A stretch of 64,000 nucleotides of DNA from Lentzea nigeriaca (GTDB lineage: Bacteria; Actinomycetota; Actinomycetes; Mycobacteriales; Pseudonocardiaceae), in contig NZ_JAFBCX010000001.1 of assembly GCF_016907955.1 (NCBI RefSeq), forward strand, positions 682,001 to 746,000. Reading direction: 5' to 3'. Of the stretch, positions 8,157 through 16,040 are shown one piece after another. The notes below the pieces were generated by a model, which was not told the origin of the DNA, did not search any database, and saw only the letters and a program-made list of their open reading frames with translations. The translations under genes and the position numbers were made by a program. Position 1 is the stretch's first letter. Each line of letters opens with the position of its first letter.

Positions 8157-9266
8157 CTACGAATAGGAGAACAGGATGTCGCTGATTTCCCCGGCCACCT
8201 CGCGCCCCACCGCCGGACGCAGACGGGACAACAACCTGCTGAATGCGGTCAGGTCGATGTGCACGGTCGCCGACTGCACCTGACGGATGTCGTCGAGGAG
8301 ATCGGTGACGAGCTCGCACGCGTGGTCCACGTCGCCCGCCGCGGCGTGGGCCAGTGCACGGCGAAGGCCGAACCGGGTGCGGGCGCGCAGGGCCGTCGGG
8401 GCGATCAGCGGCACCTGGGTGTCGAGGATCGCGGCGGCTTCGGCGTGGCGGCCGAGGTCGTGGAACGACCAGGCGCGGGCGACGGCCACCTGGTCGATCA
8501 GACTCGTTGTGCCGTAAGGGGATTCCCGCACGGCCTGGTGCAGCTGGGCGGCCCGGTCGAGGGCCTGCTCGCACCGGTCCCCCGCGCCGGCGAGCGCGTA
8601 GCCCTGGGCCTCGCGCAGGGCCGCCGCCGACTTCATGGCGGGGGAGTGGGACTGGCCCGCGCGGCGGGCGTAGGACACGGTGCTGTGGGCGTCTCCCCGG
8701 TACAGGGCGAACTCGGCGGCACGGACCAGCGACCACGCCTCCAGTTCCCGGTCACCGCCCTTCGCCGCGTACTGGACGGCTCGCCTGGTCATCTCCGCGG
8801 CGGACGCGTCGTCACCCCGTTCCTGCTCCATCCACCCCGCGTACTCGGCGTACCGGGCGGCGAGCAGCCACAGACCGCGACCCAGCCCGGGGTCGTCGGC
8901 GGAGCGGGCCATGGAGCTCAGGACGTCCACCTGGGGCCGCAGGCTCACGAGGACCACGCCGGGGCTCAGGCGATGTCCCAACGCGCGGTGGTGGTCGAAC
9001 ATCGAGTCGTACGTGCGCAGGGCCGCGTGGTCGCTCGGGATCGGGCGGACCGGAGCGTCGGCGAGCTCGATCAGGCGCCCGCCCGCCCGCAGGACGTCGT
9101 CGAGGATCTTCGCCATCTCCGGGTTGGGCCGGACCTGGCCGTTCTCGATCTTGCTCAGGTGGCCCTTGCTGTACGGAACGAGGTCCGTCAACCGGCTGAG
9201 TGAGAGCCCGCGCTCGTTGCGCAGGCGGCGAACCTCCTGGGCGAACGTGGGTGACAACGGCTTCAC
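8157..9266 (-). CDS. XRE-family regulator with TPR-like C-terminal domain
   Basis: A 369-residue protein with an N-terminal XRE helix-turn-helix (about residues 8-65: EVRRLRNERGLSLSRLTDL then YSKGHLSKIENGQ). A long helical tetratricopeptide-like region follows, with repeated blocks such as GRGLWLLAARYAEYAGW and AWSFHDLGRHAEAAAIL. This architecture is abundant in Streptomyces and Pseudonocardiaceae; the helical part presumably senses a ligand or partner. It is divergent from the Nudix gene across a 119-base promoter region. Confidence 0.85.
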   Translation of the reverse strand: MKPLSPTFAQEVRRLRNERGLSLSRLTDLVPYSKGHLSKIENGQVRPNPEMAKILDDVLRAGGRLIELADAPVRPIPSDHAALRTYDSMFDHHRALGHRLSPGVVLVSLRPQVDVLSSMARSADDPGLGRGLWLLAARYAEYAGWMEQERGDDASAAEMTRRAVQYAAKGGDRELEAWSLVRAAEFALYRGDAHSTVSYARRAGQSHSPAMKSAAALREAQGYALAGAGDRCEQALDRAAQLHQAVRESPYGTTSLIDQVAVARAWSFHDLGRHAEAAAILDTQVPLIAPTALRARTRFGLRRALAHAAAGDVDHACELVTDLLDDIRQVQSATVHIDLTAFSRLLSRLRPAVGREVAGEISDILFSYS

Positions 9267-9385
9267 CCCCTCCCCGGTAGTGTGTCCGGGCCCAAACGCC
9301 TGGATACCGAATGTCCACTATTTGGCAGGAGATTGACGATCAACTGGAACTAACTGGAGCGGTCGGCGATGGTTCCATGTGAGTC

Positions 9386-9967
9386 ATGGCGATGACGTGC
9401 TCCGACGAGGCGGCTGGTGTGGTGATGGTCTGGCAGCGCTTGGCGACCAACGTGGTGCACCGGTCCCCGTGGTTCGAGGTGCGCGCGGACGACGTCGTCA
9501 GACCGGATGGCGGACACGGCACCTACACCCACGTGGTGGCACCGGGATCGGTGACGGTCCTGGCGATCCAGGACGACGACCACGTGGTGCTCACCCGGCA
9601 GTGGATCTACACGCACGGCGGCACCGAGTGGCGGCTGCCCGGCGGCGCCGTTGACGACGCGGACGCCGACCCGCTGGCCGCGGCACGGCGCGAGCTGGCA
9701 GAGGAGACCGGGCTCAGAGCCGAGAAGTGGGAACGGCTCGGCCAGATCCACGGCGCGGACAGCCTCAGCAACCACGTCGACCACATCTTCCTCGCGACCG
9801 ACCTCACCCAGGGCGAACCCGATCTCGGTCCCGGTGAGGCCGACCTGCGCGTGCGGACGCTGCCGTTCCACCACGCGCTCGACCTCGTCCAGCAGGGCAT
9901 GCTCCCGCACGCGGGCAGTTCCCACGCGCTGCTCGTGATGGCGCTGCGCCGCACGGCCCAGAAATAG
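9386..9967 (+). CDS. Nudix hydrolase
   Basis: A 193-residue hydrolase of the ADP-ribose-pyrophosphatase-like subgroup. The Nudix box is complete: LPGGAVD, then RRELAEETGL (about residues 86-110), giving the GX5EX7REUXEEXGU pattern that binds the catalytic divalent metal. The upstream LTRQWIYTHGGTEWRLPGG segment is typical of NDP-sugar pyrophosphatases. The substrate cannot be told from sequence. ATG 9386 was chosen; ATG 9392 is also possible. A strong hairpin follows immediately. Confidence 0.85.
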   Translation: MAMTCSDEAAGVVMVWQRLATNVVHRSPWFEVRADDVVRPDGGHGTYTHVVAPGSVTVLAIQDDDHVVLTRQWIYTHGGTEWRLPGGAVDDADADPLAAARRELAEETGLRAEKWERLGQIHGADSLSNHVDHIFLATDLTQGEPDLGPGEADLRVRTLPFHHALDLVQQGMLPHAGSSHALLVMALRRTAQK

Positions 9968-10009
9968 GGTTTCCAGGGGTTTCCTGATTTCGGAGGAAAC
10001 AGGAAACCC
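9967..10009 (+). terminator. rho-independent terminator after Nudix gene
   Basis: gggtttcc (9967-9974) pairs with ggaaaccc (10002-10009), and an inner gtttcct (9979-9985) pairs with aggaaac (9994-10000). The stem starts at the last base of the Nudix stop codon. Confidence 0.75.
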
Positions 10010-10099
10010 GTTCTCATTCGACTGGCGGAAAGCCACTCTTGGTGCATCGGCGAGAACCTCAGCCCGAAAGCCAGTCAGAATGAGAAGGTGAATTTCTCG

Positions 10100-10201
10100 A
10101 TGAGAATGATCTGCTCACTCGTCACCGTCGTGAAGGTTGCCGCGATCTGCCTTTTCGTGGGATTCGTGGTCGGCAGCTTCTTCGCTATCTCGGTGATCTG
10201 A
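10100..10201 (+). CDS. possible 33-residue single-TM small protein
   Basis: A 34-codon frame beginning ATGAGAATGATC encodes MRMICSLVTVVKVAAICLF and continues as a second hydrophobic stretch, forming one membrane-spanning helix. A GAGAAGG site lies 12 bases upstream, slightly far; an in-frame GTG at 10088 is an alternative start. It sits in an otherwise gene-free 280-base gap. No homologue is recognised. The hydrophobicity could be coincidence, so confidence is low. Confidence 0.3.
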   Translation: MRMICSLVTVVKVAAICLFVGFVVGSFFAISVI

Positions 10202-10289
10202 CCCGACTTCGGACTGCGGTTCTCCCTGATTCACACAAAGGGAGGTGTTCAGTCGTGGAACCGCATTTTGCCGTTGACATGCTGATCGG

Positions 10290-11249
10290 CTAGGCGCGTG
10301 GCGTCCACTGAACGCCGTAGCCGCGGCCCTGACGAGGGTGTGGGAACGACACGTCGATCTCACCGATCTCGTCGACGGGCAGCTTCCGCGGCCAGGGCGT
10401 CAGGTCGTCGGTATCCCGTGCCAGGGCCTCCTCGACGGCCCACACCGTCTCGGGCAGGTCCTCCCGGTCGAACCGGACCCTCAGCCGGAACGACTCGCAC
10501 ATCCGCTCCGGCCAGAACACGTAGGTCGGGCGCATCGACTGTCCCCGTGGCACTTTGACCTCGAGTGCGAACTGGTGCGTTTGCCCTGTGTTGAGGGGTC
10601 GGGGCAACCGCAGCTTCATGAGGAAGCGCCGCGGGGACGGACGCTCGTGGCCGATGAGCTCGACCCCGTGCAACACCTCCACGTCCAGGTCGCCAGGTGC
10701 GCCGTCGGGCGTGGGGGAGGGGATCGTGATGGACCACGCGATCTCGTTGACACCGTCCGTGTCGGCCACAACGGTCCGGCGTTCCGTGCACGCGGGCGTC
10801 GGACCGTCCAGCTTCAGCAGCGCGTCGAACTCCTTGACGTGCCACAGTTCCGACGGCGTCACGTGCGCCGTCGACGCCGCCGGCTGCAGCGCCACCTCCA
10901 CCAGGCGCTGCAGTCCGGCCTCCATCCTCCTGCGCACCGTGCGCGCGCCGCGATCCTGTTGCTTCGCGAGCCACTCGATGCGTTCGTTGAGGAACCGGAA
11001 CTGCGCTTCCTCGTGCAGTCCGAGCGGTGCCAGAACGGCGTTGCGCACCTCCGCCGGGAAAGCGCGGACCGCGTTCGTCACCCAGTCCCGCAGTTTCGTT
11101 CGCACGGCTTCCGCGCCGTCGGACTCCACGATGCCGCACACCTGGCGCAGCGCCGGCCCGACCTGCAGGTCGATTCCCGGAGTCTGCACCCCGCGCCCCC
11201 GGCACAACGTGCGCAGTTCTTCCATCAGCTGCTCAGGTGAGACAGGCAT
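10290..11249 (-). CDS. conserved hypothetical protein
   Basis: About 319 residues from the ATG at 11249, which has GGAGGA a few bases upstream. No known domain is recognised. The N-terminal half is helical and charged (VRTKLRDWVTNAVRAFPAEVRNAVL, then RFLNERIEWLAKQQDRGARTV). The C-terminal half looks like mixed beta (TPDGAPGDLDVEVLHGVELIG, FALEVKVPRGQSMRPTYVFWPE). No signal peptide or membrane segment is visible, so it is probably cytosolic. It is divergent from a broken peptidase gene. Length and codon pattern support a real gene. Confidence 0.7.
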   Translation of the reverse strand: MPVSPEQLMEELRTLCRGRGVQTPGIDLQVGPALRQVCGIVESDGAEAVRTKLRDWVTNAVRAFPAEVRNAVLAPLGLHEEAQFRFLNERIEWLAKQQDRGARTVRRRMEAGLQRLVEVALQPAASTAHVTPSELWHVKEFDALLKLDGPTPACTERRTVVADTDGVNEIAWSITIPSPTPDGAPGDLDVEVLHGVELIGHERPSPRRFLMKLRLPRPLNTGQTHQFALEVKVPRGQSMRPTYVFWPERMCESFRLRVRFDREDLPETVWAVEEALARDTDDLTPWPRKLPVDEIGEIDVSFPHPRQGRGYGVQWTPRA

Positions 11250-11490
11250 CCGTCCTCCGCGCGGAAATGCTTTGCCGGGCATGTCGGGCACACCTCGCCG
11301 GACGTTACTCCGGATGCACCGTCCGGGTGAATGTGAATATCGGCGGCCAAAGGGATTGTTCTACACCCCCGGTCAAGATGATCACCGCCGTTCGACTGAT
11401 GTTCTGACCTGCTGTTTCGCGGTGACGTGCTGGTCACGGACGGTGACTCCCTCCGGTCACCGTCGACCCCGCCGATCTGGAGGTCCATTC

Positions 11491-11918
11491 GTGCTGCGCA
11501 CGATATTGTCAGCTTTATCCGCGTTTGCGCTGATCAGCGGCGTTCCTGCCGTCGCTGCCCCGGCGGAGAGCGCTTACCTGCTGCGGTTCCGCACCACCCT
11601 GTCCGCGCCTCCAGCTCAAAGGCCTCGGCGTGCGGCTCGGCGCGTTCGTCCAGGACGGCACCAGGCGACCGTGAACGACCTGTCGTCGAAGGTCACCGCG
11701 CCCGGCGGCACCGTCTACGGGGGCGACAACGGCCTGATCGAGGCAACTGGTCCACGCCGGGCGGCGTCGCGAACACCGTCGGCACCGTGGAGAACGTGTT
11801 CGTCCGGGCACCGGCGGCGGGCACCTGGACGGTCGAGGTCGTCGCGACCGAGGTCAACGTGGACGGTCACGTCGAGACGGCCGCGACCGACGCCGACTAC
11901 GCGCTGGTCGTGTCGTGA
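11491..11918 (+). pseudogene. remnant of a secreted S8-type serine peptidase gene
   Basis: A good start (GTG 11491 with GGAGG upstream) encodes a signal peptide, MLRTILSALSAFALISG. The sequence then jumps almost directly to a C-terminal region (VNDLSSKVTAPGGTVYGGDN, then GNWSTPGGVANTVGTVENVF and TWTVEVVATEVNVDGHVET) that I recognise from the ends of large secreted subtilisin-like peptidases. The catalytic domain is missing. The two C-terminal parts are in different frames: restoring one G near 11741 rejoins GLIE to GNWSTPGG. A large internal deletion plus a one-base frameshift therefore inactivate it. It is convergent with the Sua5/YciO gene, 3 bases away. Confidence 0.75.
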
Positions 11919-11921
11919 GGG

Positions 11922-12542
11922 CTATTCGAACCGGGTCGGGTCGCCCGCGCCGTAGCGGATGATCTCGGCCTCACCGCTGGAGAAGTCCACCACCGTGGTG
12001 GGCGTGGTGCCGCACTCCCCGGAGTCGATCACCGCGTCCACCACGTGGTCCAGCCGTTCCTTGATCTCCCAGCCCTGCACGAGCGGTTCCGCCTCGTCCG
12101 GCAGCAGCAGCGTGGACGTGAGCAGCGGCTCGCCCATCGCCTCCAGCAGCGCCTGCGTCACGACGTGGTCCGGGATGCGCGCGCCCACCGTCTTCTTCTT
12201 CGGGTGCATCATGCGGCGCGGCACCTCCTTCGTCGCGGGCAGGATGAACGTGTAGTTGCCCGGCGTGGACGCCTTGATCGCGCGGAACACCGCGTTGTCC
12301 ACCACCACGAACTGGCCGAGCTGGGCGAAGTTCTCGCACATCAGCGTGAAGTGGTGCTTGTCGTCCAGCTTGCGGATCTCGCGGATCCGGTCGATGCCGT
12401 CCTTGTTGCCCAGGCGGCAGCCGAGCGCGTAGCAGGAGTCGGTCGGATACGCGATCAGGCCGTCCTCCTGCAGGATCCGCACGGCCTGGTCGATGGCGCG
12501 CTTCTGCGGGTTGACCGGGTGGACGTCGAGGTACTTGGCCAT
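11922..12542 (-). CDS. Sua5/YciO/YrdC family protein
   Basis: A 206-residue protein of the YciO branch: GLIAYPTDSCYALGCRLG (about 29-46), KHHFTLMCENF, and STPGNYTFILPATKEVPRR, ending with VVDFSS and IIRYGAGDP. YrdC/Sua5 relatives make threonylcarbamoyl-AMP for the tRNA t6A modification. YciO members lack the Sua5 C-terminal domain and their own role is less certain. On the same strand and 19 bases before this gene in transcription lies the alcohol dehydrogenase; the two may form an operon. Confidence 0.85.
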   Translation of the reverse strand: MAKYLDVHPVNPQKRAIDQAVRILQEDGLIAYPTDSCYALGCRLGNKDGIDRIREIRKLDDKHHFTLMCENFAQLGQFVVVDNAVFRAIKASTPGNYTFILPATKEVPRRMMHPKKKTVGARIPDHVVTQALLEAMGEPLLTSTLLLPDEAEPLVQGWEIKERLDHVVDAVIDSGECGTTPTTVVDFSSGEAEIIRYGAGDPTRFE

Positions 12543-12561
12543 GCCGGGCAGGATATGCCGA

Positions 12562-13743
12562 TCAAGGTTTGAGCAGCACTTTGACCATGCCGTCGGCCTT
12601 CTTCTGGAACGTCTCGTACGCCCTGGGCGCGTCCTGCAGCGGCAGCCGGTGCGTGGCGAAGTCGTCCACTCCCAGCGGATCGTCGTCCGTGAGCAGCGGC
12701 AGGATCTCCGGAACCCAGCGCCACACGTTGGCCTGGCCCATCCGCAGCTGCAGCTGCTTGTCGAACATCGTCAGCATCGGCATCGGGTCGGCCATGCCGC
12801 CGTACACGCCGACGATGGAGATCGTGCCGCCACGCCGGACCATGTCGATCGCGCTGTAGAGCGCGCGGAGGCGGTCGATGCCCGCTTCCTTCATGAACTT
12901 CTGCGCCATCGCGTCCGGCAGCAGCCCGGTGAGCTGCTGGGCGATCTTGGCCGCCGGCGCGCCGTGGGCCTCCATGCCGACCGCGTCGATCACCGCGTCC
13001 GGGCCGCGTCCGGCGGTGAGGTCCCTGACGACCTCGGTGAGCCGCTTGCCCGCGCCGCGCAGGTCGATCGTCTCGACGCCGCGCGCCTTGGCACGCGCGA
13101 GCCGTTCCGGGACGAGGTCGATGCCGATCGCCCTGGCGCCCCGGTGCCGCGCGATCCGGCAGCACATGTCGCCGATCGGGCCGAGACCCAGGACGGCGAC
13201 GACGCTTCCTTCTTTCACGTTCGCGTACTCGACGGCCTGCCACGCGGTGGGCAGGACATCGCTGAGGTAGACGAACCTGTCGTCCGGAGGCCCCTCCGGA
13301 ACCTTGATCGGCAGCGTGTTGCCGAACGGCACCCGGAGGTATTCGGCCTGCCCGCCGGGCACCTGGCCGTAGAGCTTCGTGTACCCGAACAGCGCGGCAC
13401 CGGACCCGTGCTCGCGGACCTGGGTGGTCTCGCACTGGCTCTGCAGACCCTGGTTGCACATCACGCACGAGTTGCACGAGACGTTGAACGGGATCACCAC
13501 CCGGTCGCCCGGCTTGAGGTTCGTGACCTGCGCACCGACCTCCTCCACGACGCCCATGGGTTCGTGCCCGAGGATGTCGCCCTCGGTGAGGAACGGTCCG
13601 AGCACCTCGTACAGGTGCAGGTCCGACCCGCAGATGCCGCTCGACGTGATCTTGACGATGACGTCTTCCGGTTCCTTGAGCGCCGGGTCCGGCACGCTGT
13701 CGACCCGGACGTCGCGTTTGCCGTGCCAAGTGACTGCCTTCAT
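12562..13743 (-). CDS. zinc-dependent alcohol dehydrogenase (MDR family)
   Basis: A 393-residue medium-chain dehydrogenase. Catalytic zinc ligands are visible in GICGSDLHLYE and GHEPMG, and a structural-zinc cluster in SCNSCVMCNQGLQSQC. The nucleotide fold is VVAVLGLGPIGDMCCRIA, with GIDLVP ending the second strand, so NAD is likely. The PIGDMCCRIARHRGA segment and the long insert after it resemble glutathione-independent formaldehyde dehydrogenase-type enzymes. The substrate is not certain. ATG 13743 starts within MKAVTWHGKRDVRVD, a typical N-terminus. It is divergent from the GluRS gene, 76 bases away. Confidence 0.88.
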   Translation of the reverse strand: MKAVTWHGKRDVRVDSVPDPALKEPEDVIVKITSSGICGSDLHLYEVLGPFLTEGDILGHEPMGVVEEVGAQVTNLKPGDRVVIPFNVSCNSCVMCNQGLQSQCETTQVREHGSGAALFGYTKLYGQVPGGQAEYLRVPFGNTLPIKVPEGPPDDRFVYLSDVLPTAWQAVEYANVKEGSVVAVLGLGPIGDMCCRIARHRGARAIGIDLVPERLARAKARGVETIDLRGAGKRLTEVVRDLTAGRGPDAVIDAVGMEAHGAPAAKIAQQLTGLLPDAMAQKFMKEAGIDRLRALYSAIDMVRRGGTISIVGVYGGMADPMPMLTMFDKQLQLRMGQANVWRWVPEILPLLTDDDPLGVDDFATHRLPLQDAPRAYETFQKKADGMVKVLLKP

Positions 13744-13819
13744 GCCCAGTGGCGTTCCCCGTCGCCGCACGTTGATAACCTGGGGAGACTTCTTTCCCCG
13801 GTTTTGGAGACCCTCAGCG

Positions 13820-15466
13820 ATGCTCGACCGTGCCGTCGTCGACGCCCTGTTCCCCTCGGACCTGCCCGAGCCGTCCTTCTGGGAGGAGCAGTACCCGCCG
13901 CGACAGCTGCCGGAGGGCGCCAAGGTCACCCGCCTGGGCCCGTCGCCGACCGGTTTCCTGCACATCGGCGGCCTGTACGTCGGCATGATCGACCGCGACC
14001 TCGCGTCTCACTCCGGCGGCGCCTACATCGTGCGCGTCGAGGACACCGACCAGGCTCGTGAGGTCGAGGGCGCCGTCGAGCAGTTCAACCGCGCGTTCGC
14101 CTACTTCGGCATCGAGCCCGACGAGGCCGACACGGTGGGCGCCTACGGCCCGTACCACCAGTCGCAGCGCGAGCAGATCTACCTGACCTACGTGCGCGAG
14201 CTGCTGCGCGAGGACAAGGCGTACCTCTGCTTCGCCACGAAGGAAGAGCTCGCGGACATCACCGCGCGCCAGCAGGCCACGAAGCTCCCCACCGGCTACT
14301 ACGGCCGCTGGGCGATCTGGCGCGACAAGACGGCTTCCGAAGTGCAGGAGGCTCTCGACGCCGGTCGCCCGTACGTCGTCCGCTTCCGCTCGCCGGGCAA
14401 GGCGGGGGAGCGCACGTCGTTCGTCGACGCGATCCGGGGTGCGCTGGAGCACGAGGCCAACCGCAACGACGTGGTGATCCTCAAGGCGTCCGACCAGTCG
14501 CCGCGCCTGCCCACGTACCACTTCGCGCACGCCGTCGACGACCACCTGATGCGCGTGAACCTGGTGATCCGCGGCGAGGAGTGGATCTCCTCCGTCCCGA
14601 CCCACCTGCAGCTCTTCGACGCCCTCGGCTTCGAGCGCGTCGAGTACGCCCACATCGCGCCGCTGATGAAGCAGCAGGGCGGCTCCCGCCGCAAGCTCTC
14701 CAAGCGCAAGGACCCCGAGGCGTCCGTCGAGTTCTTCATCGAGGCGGGCTTCCCGGCCGAGGCCGTCCAGTACTACCTGCGCGGCCTGGTGAACGCCCGC
14801 CTCGCCGACCTCCCGCCGGCCGAGGCCCTGTCGTCCCCGATCTCCCTGGCCGAGTGCGGCGTCGCGGGCCCGCTGGTCGACCTGGTGAAGCTCGAGGACA
14901 TCGCCGCCGACTACGTGGCCACCCTCTCCGGCGAGGAGATCATCGACCGCATCTCGGCGTGGGCAGCGACCCATGACCCGGACCTGGTCACCGTCCTGTC
15001 GACCGAGCGCGACGCGGCCCTGGCGGCCCTGCAGGTCGAGCGCGGCCCCGAGGTCGCGAACCCGCGCAAGGACCTCCGCAAGTGGTCGGACTTCCGCACG
15101 GCCTACGGCTTCTTCTTCCCGTCCCTGTTCCCCCTGGTCTCCGACCGCACCGACGAGCGCCTCGGCGGCCTGTCCCCGGACCTGATCGCGGCCTTCGCCG
15201 CCGACTTCGCCGACGGCTACGCCGACCTCGAGGACGGCCAGGAGTGGTTCGGCCAGATCCGCGAGCTCGCGGGCAAGCACGGCTTCGCCCCGAACCCCAA
15301 GGAGTTCAAGAAGAACCCGGACGCCTACCCCGGCTCCATCAAGGAGGCGGCGCAGCTGATCCGCGTGTCGCTGACCGGCTCGACCCGCAGCCCCGACCTG
15401 CACGCCGTCGCCCGCACGCTGGGCAAGGACGAGGTCCTGCGCCGGGTGCGCGCCCTCGCCGGCTGA
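13820..15466 (+). CDS. gltX: divergent glutamyl-tRNA synthetase family protein
   Basis: A 548-residue class Ic synthetase. The HIGH signature is HIGG (GPSPTGFLHIGGLYVG, 40-55) and KMSKS is KLSKR (RRKLSKRKDPEASVEFF). VRVEDTDQAREVEGAVEQF and HFAHAVDDHLMRVNLVIRG complete the catalytic core. It carries a 30-residue N-terminal extension and differs strongly from the canonical actinobacterial GltX, which starts at the catalytic fold. It is probably a second copy; the housekeeping one would be elsewhere. Possible roles are tRNA-dependent amide/peptide chemistry or resistance, as inference. A strong hairpin follows the stop. Confidence 0.85.
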   Translation: MLDRAVVDALFPSDLPEPSFWEEQYPPRQLPEGAKVTRLGPSPTGFLHIGGLYVGMIDRDLASHSGGAYIVRVEDTDQAREVEGAVEQFNRAFAYFGIEPDEADTVGAYGPYHQSQREQIYLTYVRELLREDKAYLCFATKEELADITARQQATKLPTGYYGRWAIWRDKTASEVQEALDAGRPYVVRFRSPGKAGERTSFVDAIRGALEHEANRNDVVILKASDQSPRLPTYHFAHAVDDHLMRVNLVIRGEEWISSVPTHLQLFDALGFERVEYAHIAPLMKQQGGSRRKLSKRKDPEASVEFFIEAGFPAEAVQYYLRGLVNARLADLPPAEALSSPISLAECGVAGPLVDLVKLEDIAADYVATLSGEEIIDRISAWAATHDPDLVTVLSTERDAALAALQVERGPEVANPRKDLRKWSDFRTAYGFFFPSLFPLVSDRTDERLGGLSPDLIAAFAADFADGYADLEDGQEWFGQIRELAGKHGFAPNPKEFKKNPDAYPGSIKEAAQLIRVSLTGSTRSPDLHAVARTLGKDEVLRRVRALAG

Positions 15467-15476
15467 CGTTGCTCCA

Positions 15477-15511
15477 CGCGGCCCCCGTTCCCACGGGAAC
15501 CGGGGGCCGCG
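15477..15511 (+). terminator. terminator after GluRS gene
   Basis: Left arm cgcggcccccgttccc (15477-15492) pairs with gggaaccgggggccgcg (15495-15511) with one bulged base, giving a very stable GC stem 11 bases after the stop. Confidence 0.75.
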
Positions 15512-15989
15512 TCGATCCGGCGACGATCCAGCGGCACCGGCGGACGTCCTGGACGCGGATGACCGCCTCATCGCAGAGCGCTTGACCGCCGACTGCTCTG
15601 AGCAGCCGCCCGCCTGGCGCCGCGGGAGCCCAGTGGCGATGCGAAGCGAGCCGTGCTGGGCATCGCCGCGCCGTCCAAGCGGTAATTTCCGCAACCTACC
15701 AGCACAAGCGCAACCCCGATCGCAATCGTCGCGAAGCGGCGATGTCGAAACCAGCGCTCGTCAAGGCCTGAGCAACCAGGCCGGAACGCGACCCGCTCGC
15801 ATCGGCGGCCCTCCGCTGACACGTGACGAACCCTCGCAAGCCGACCCGCGGGCCCCGGTACCAACCCGGCCACCGCGAGTCAGCCACCCAGCGTGGCCCA
15901 ACTGCCCACCCCAGCCACCCAACCGGACCACCGCGCCCCCGCCCAAGCGACGCCCGCACGGGGGCCATGCGGGTTCCGGAACAAAGTCA
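15512..15989. other. gene-free region upstream of GH3 gene
   Basis: About 480 bases with no frame that looks coding. The open frames here encode Arg/Pro-rich low-complexity products and lack good starts. No tRNA cloverleaf was found by eye. It probably holds the promoter and long leader of the GH3 gene. Confidence 0.5.
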
Positions 15990-16003
15990 TGAGAGCGTTC
16001 CCA
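15990..16003. promoter_or_regulatory. CebR-like operator
   Basis: TGAGAGCGTTCCCA matches the CebR (LacI family) consensus TGGGAGCGCTCCCA at 12 of 14 positions and is an imperfect palindrome. It lies 37 bases before the ATG of the GH3 glucosidase gene, a position suited to repression that cellobiose relieves. Confidence 0.65.
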
Positions 16004-16040
16004 TTGACGCAGACGTAACACAAAGTTGAGGATCTGCGGC

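Noticed and set aside
10255..10293. 12-codon frame GTG...TAG with a good ribosome site, overlapping the stop of a minus-strand gene
   Set aside because: Too short to judge from sequence and no recognised family; kept only as part of a low-interest finding.
13814..15694. Very long open frame on the minus strand opposite the GluRS gene (and similar mirror frames elsewhere, for example 608-1954 and 49556-51829 minus)
   Set aside because: Their products are Arg/Gly/Ala-rich without domains and mirror strongly biased third-position G/C codons of clear genes on the other strand.
15582..15992. 136-codon open frame before the GH3 gene
   Set aside because: Pro/Arg/Ser-rich low-complexity product, no ribosome site, and it runs into the operator region.
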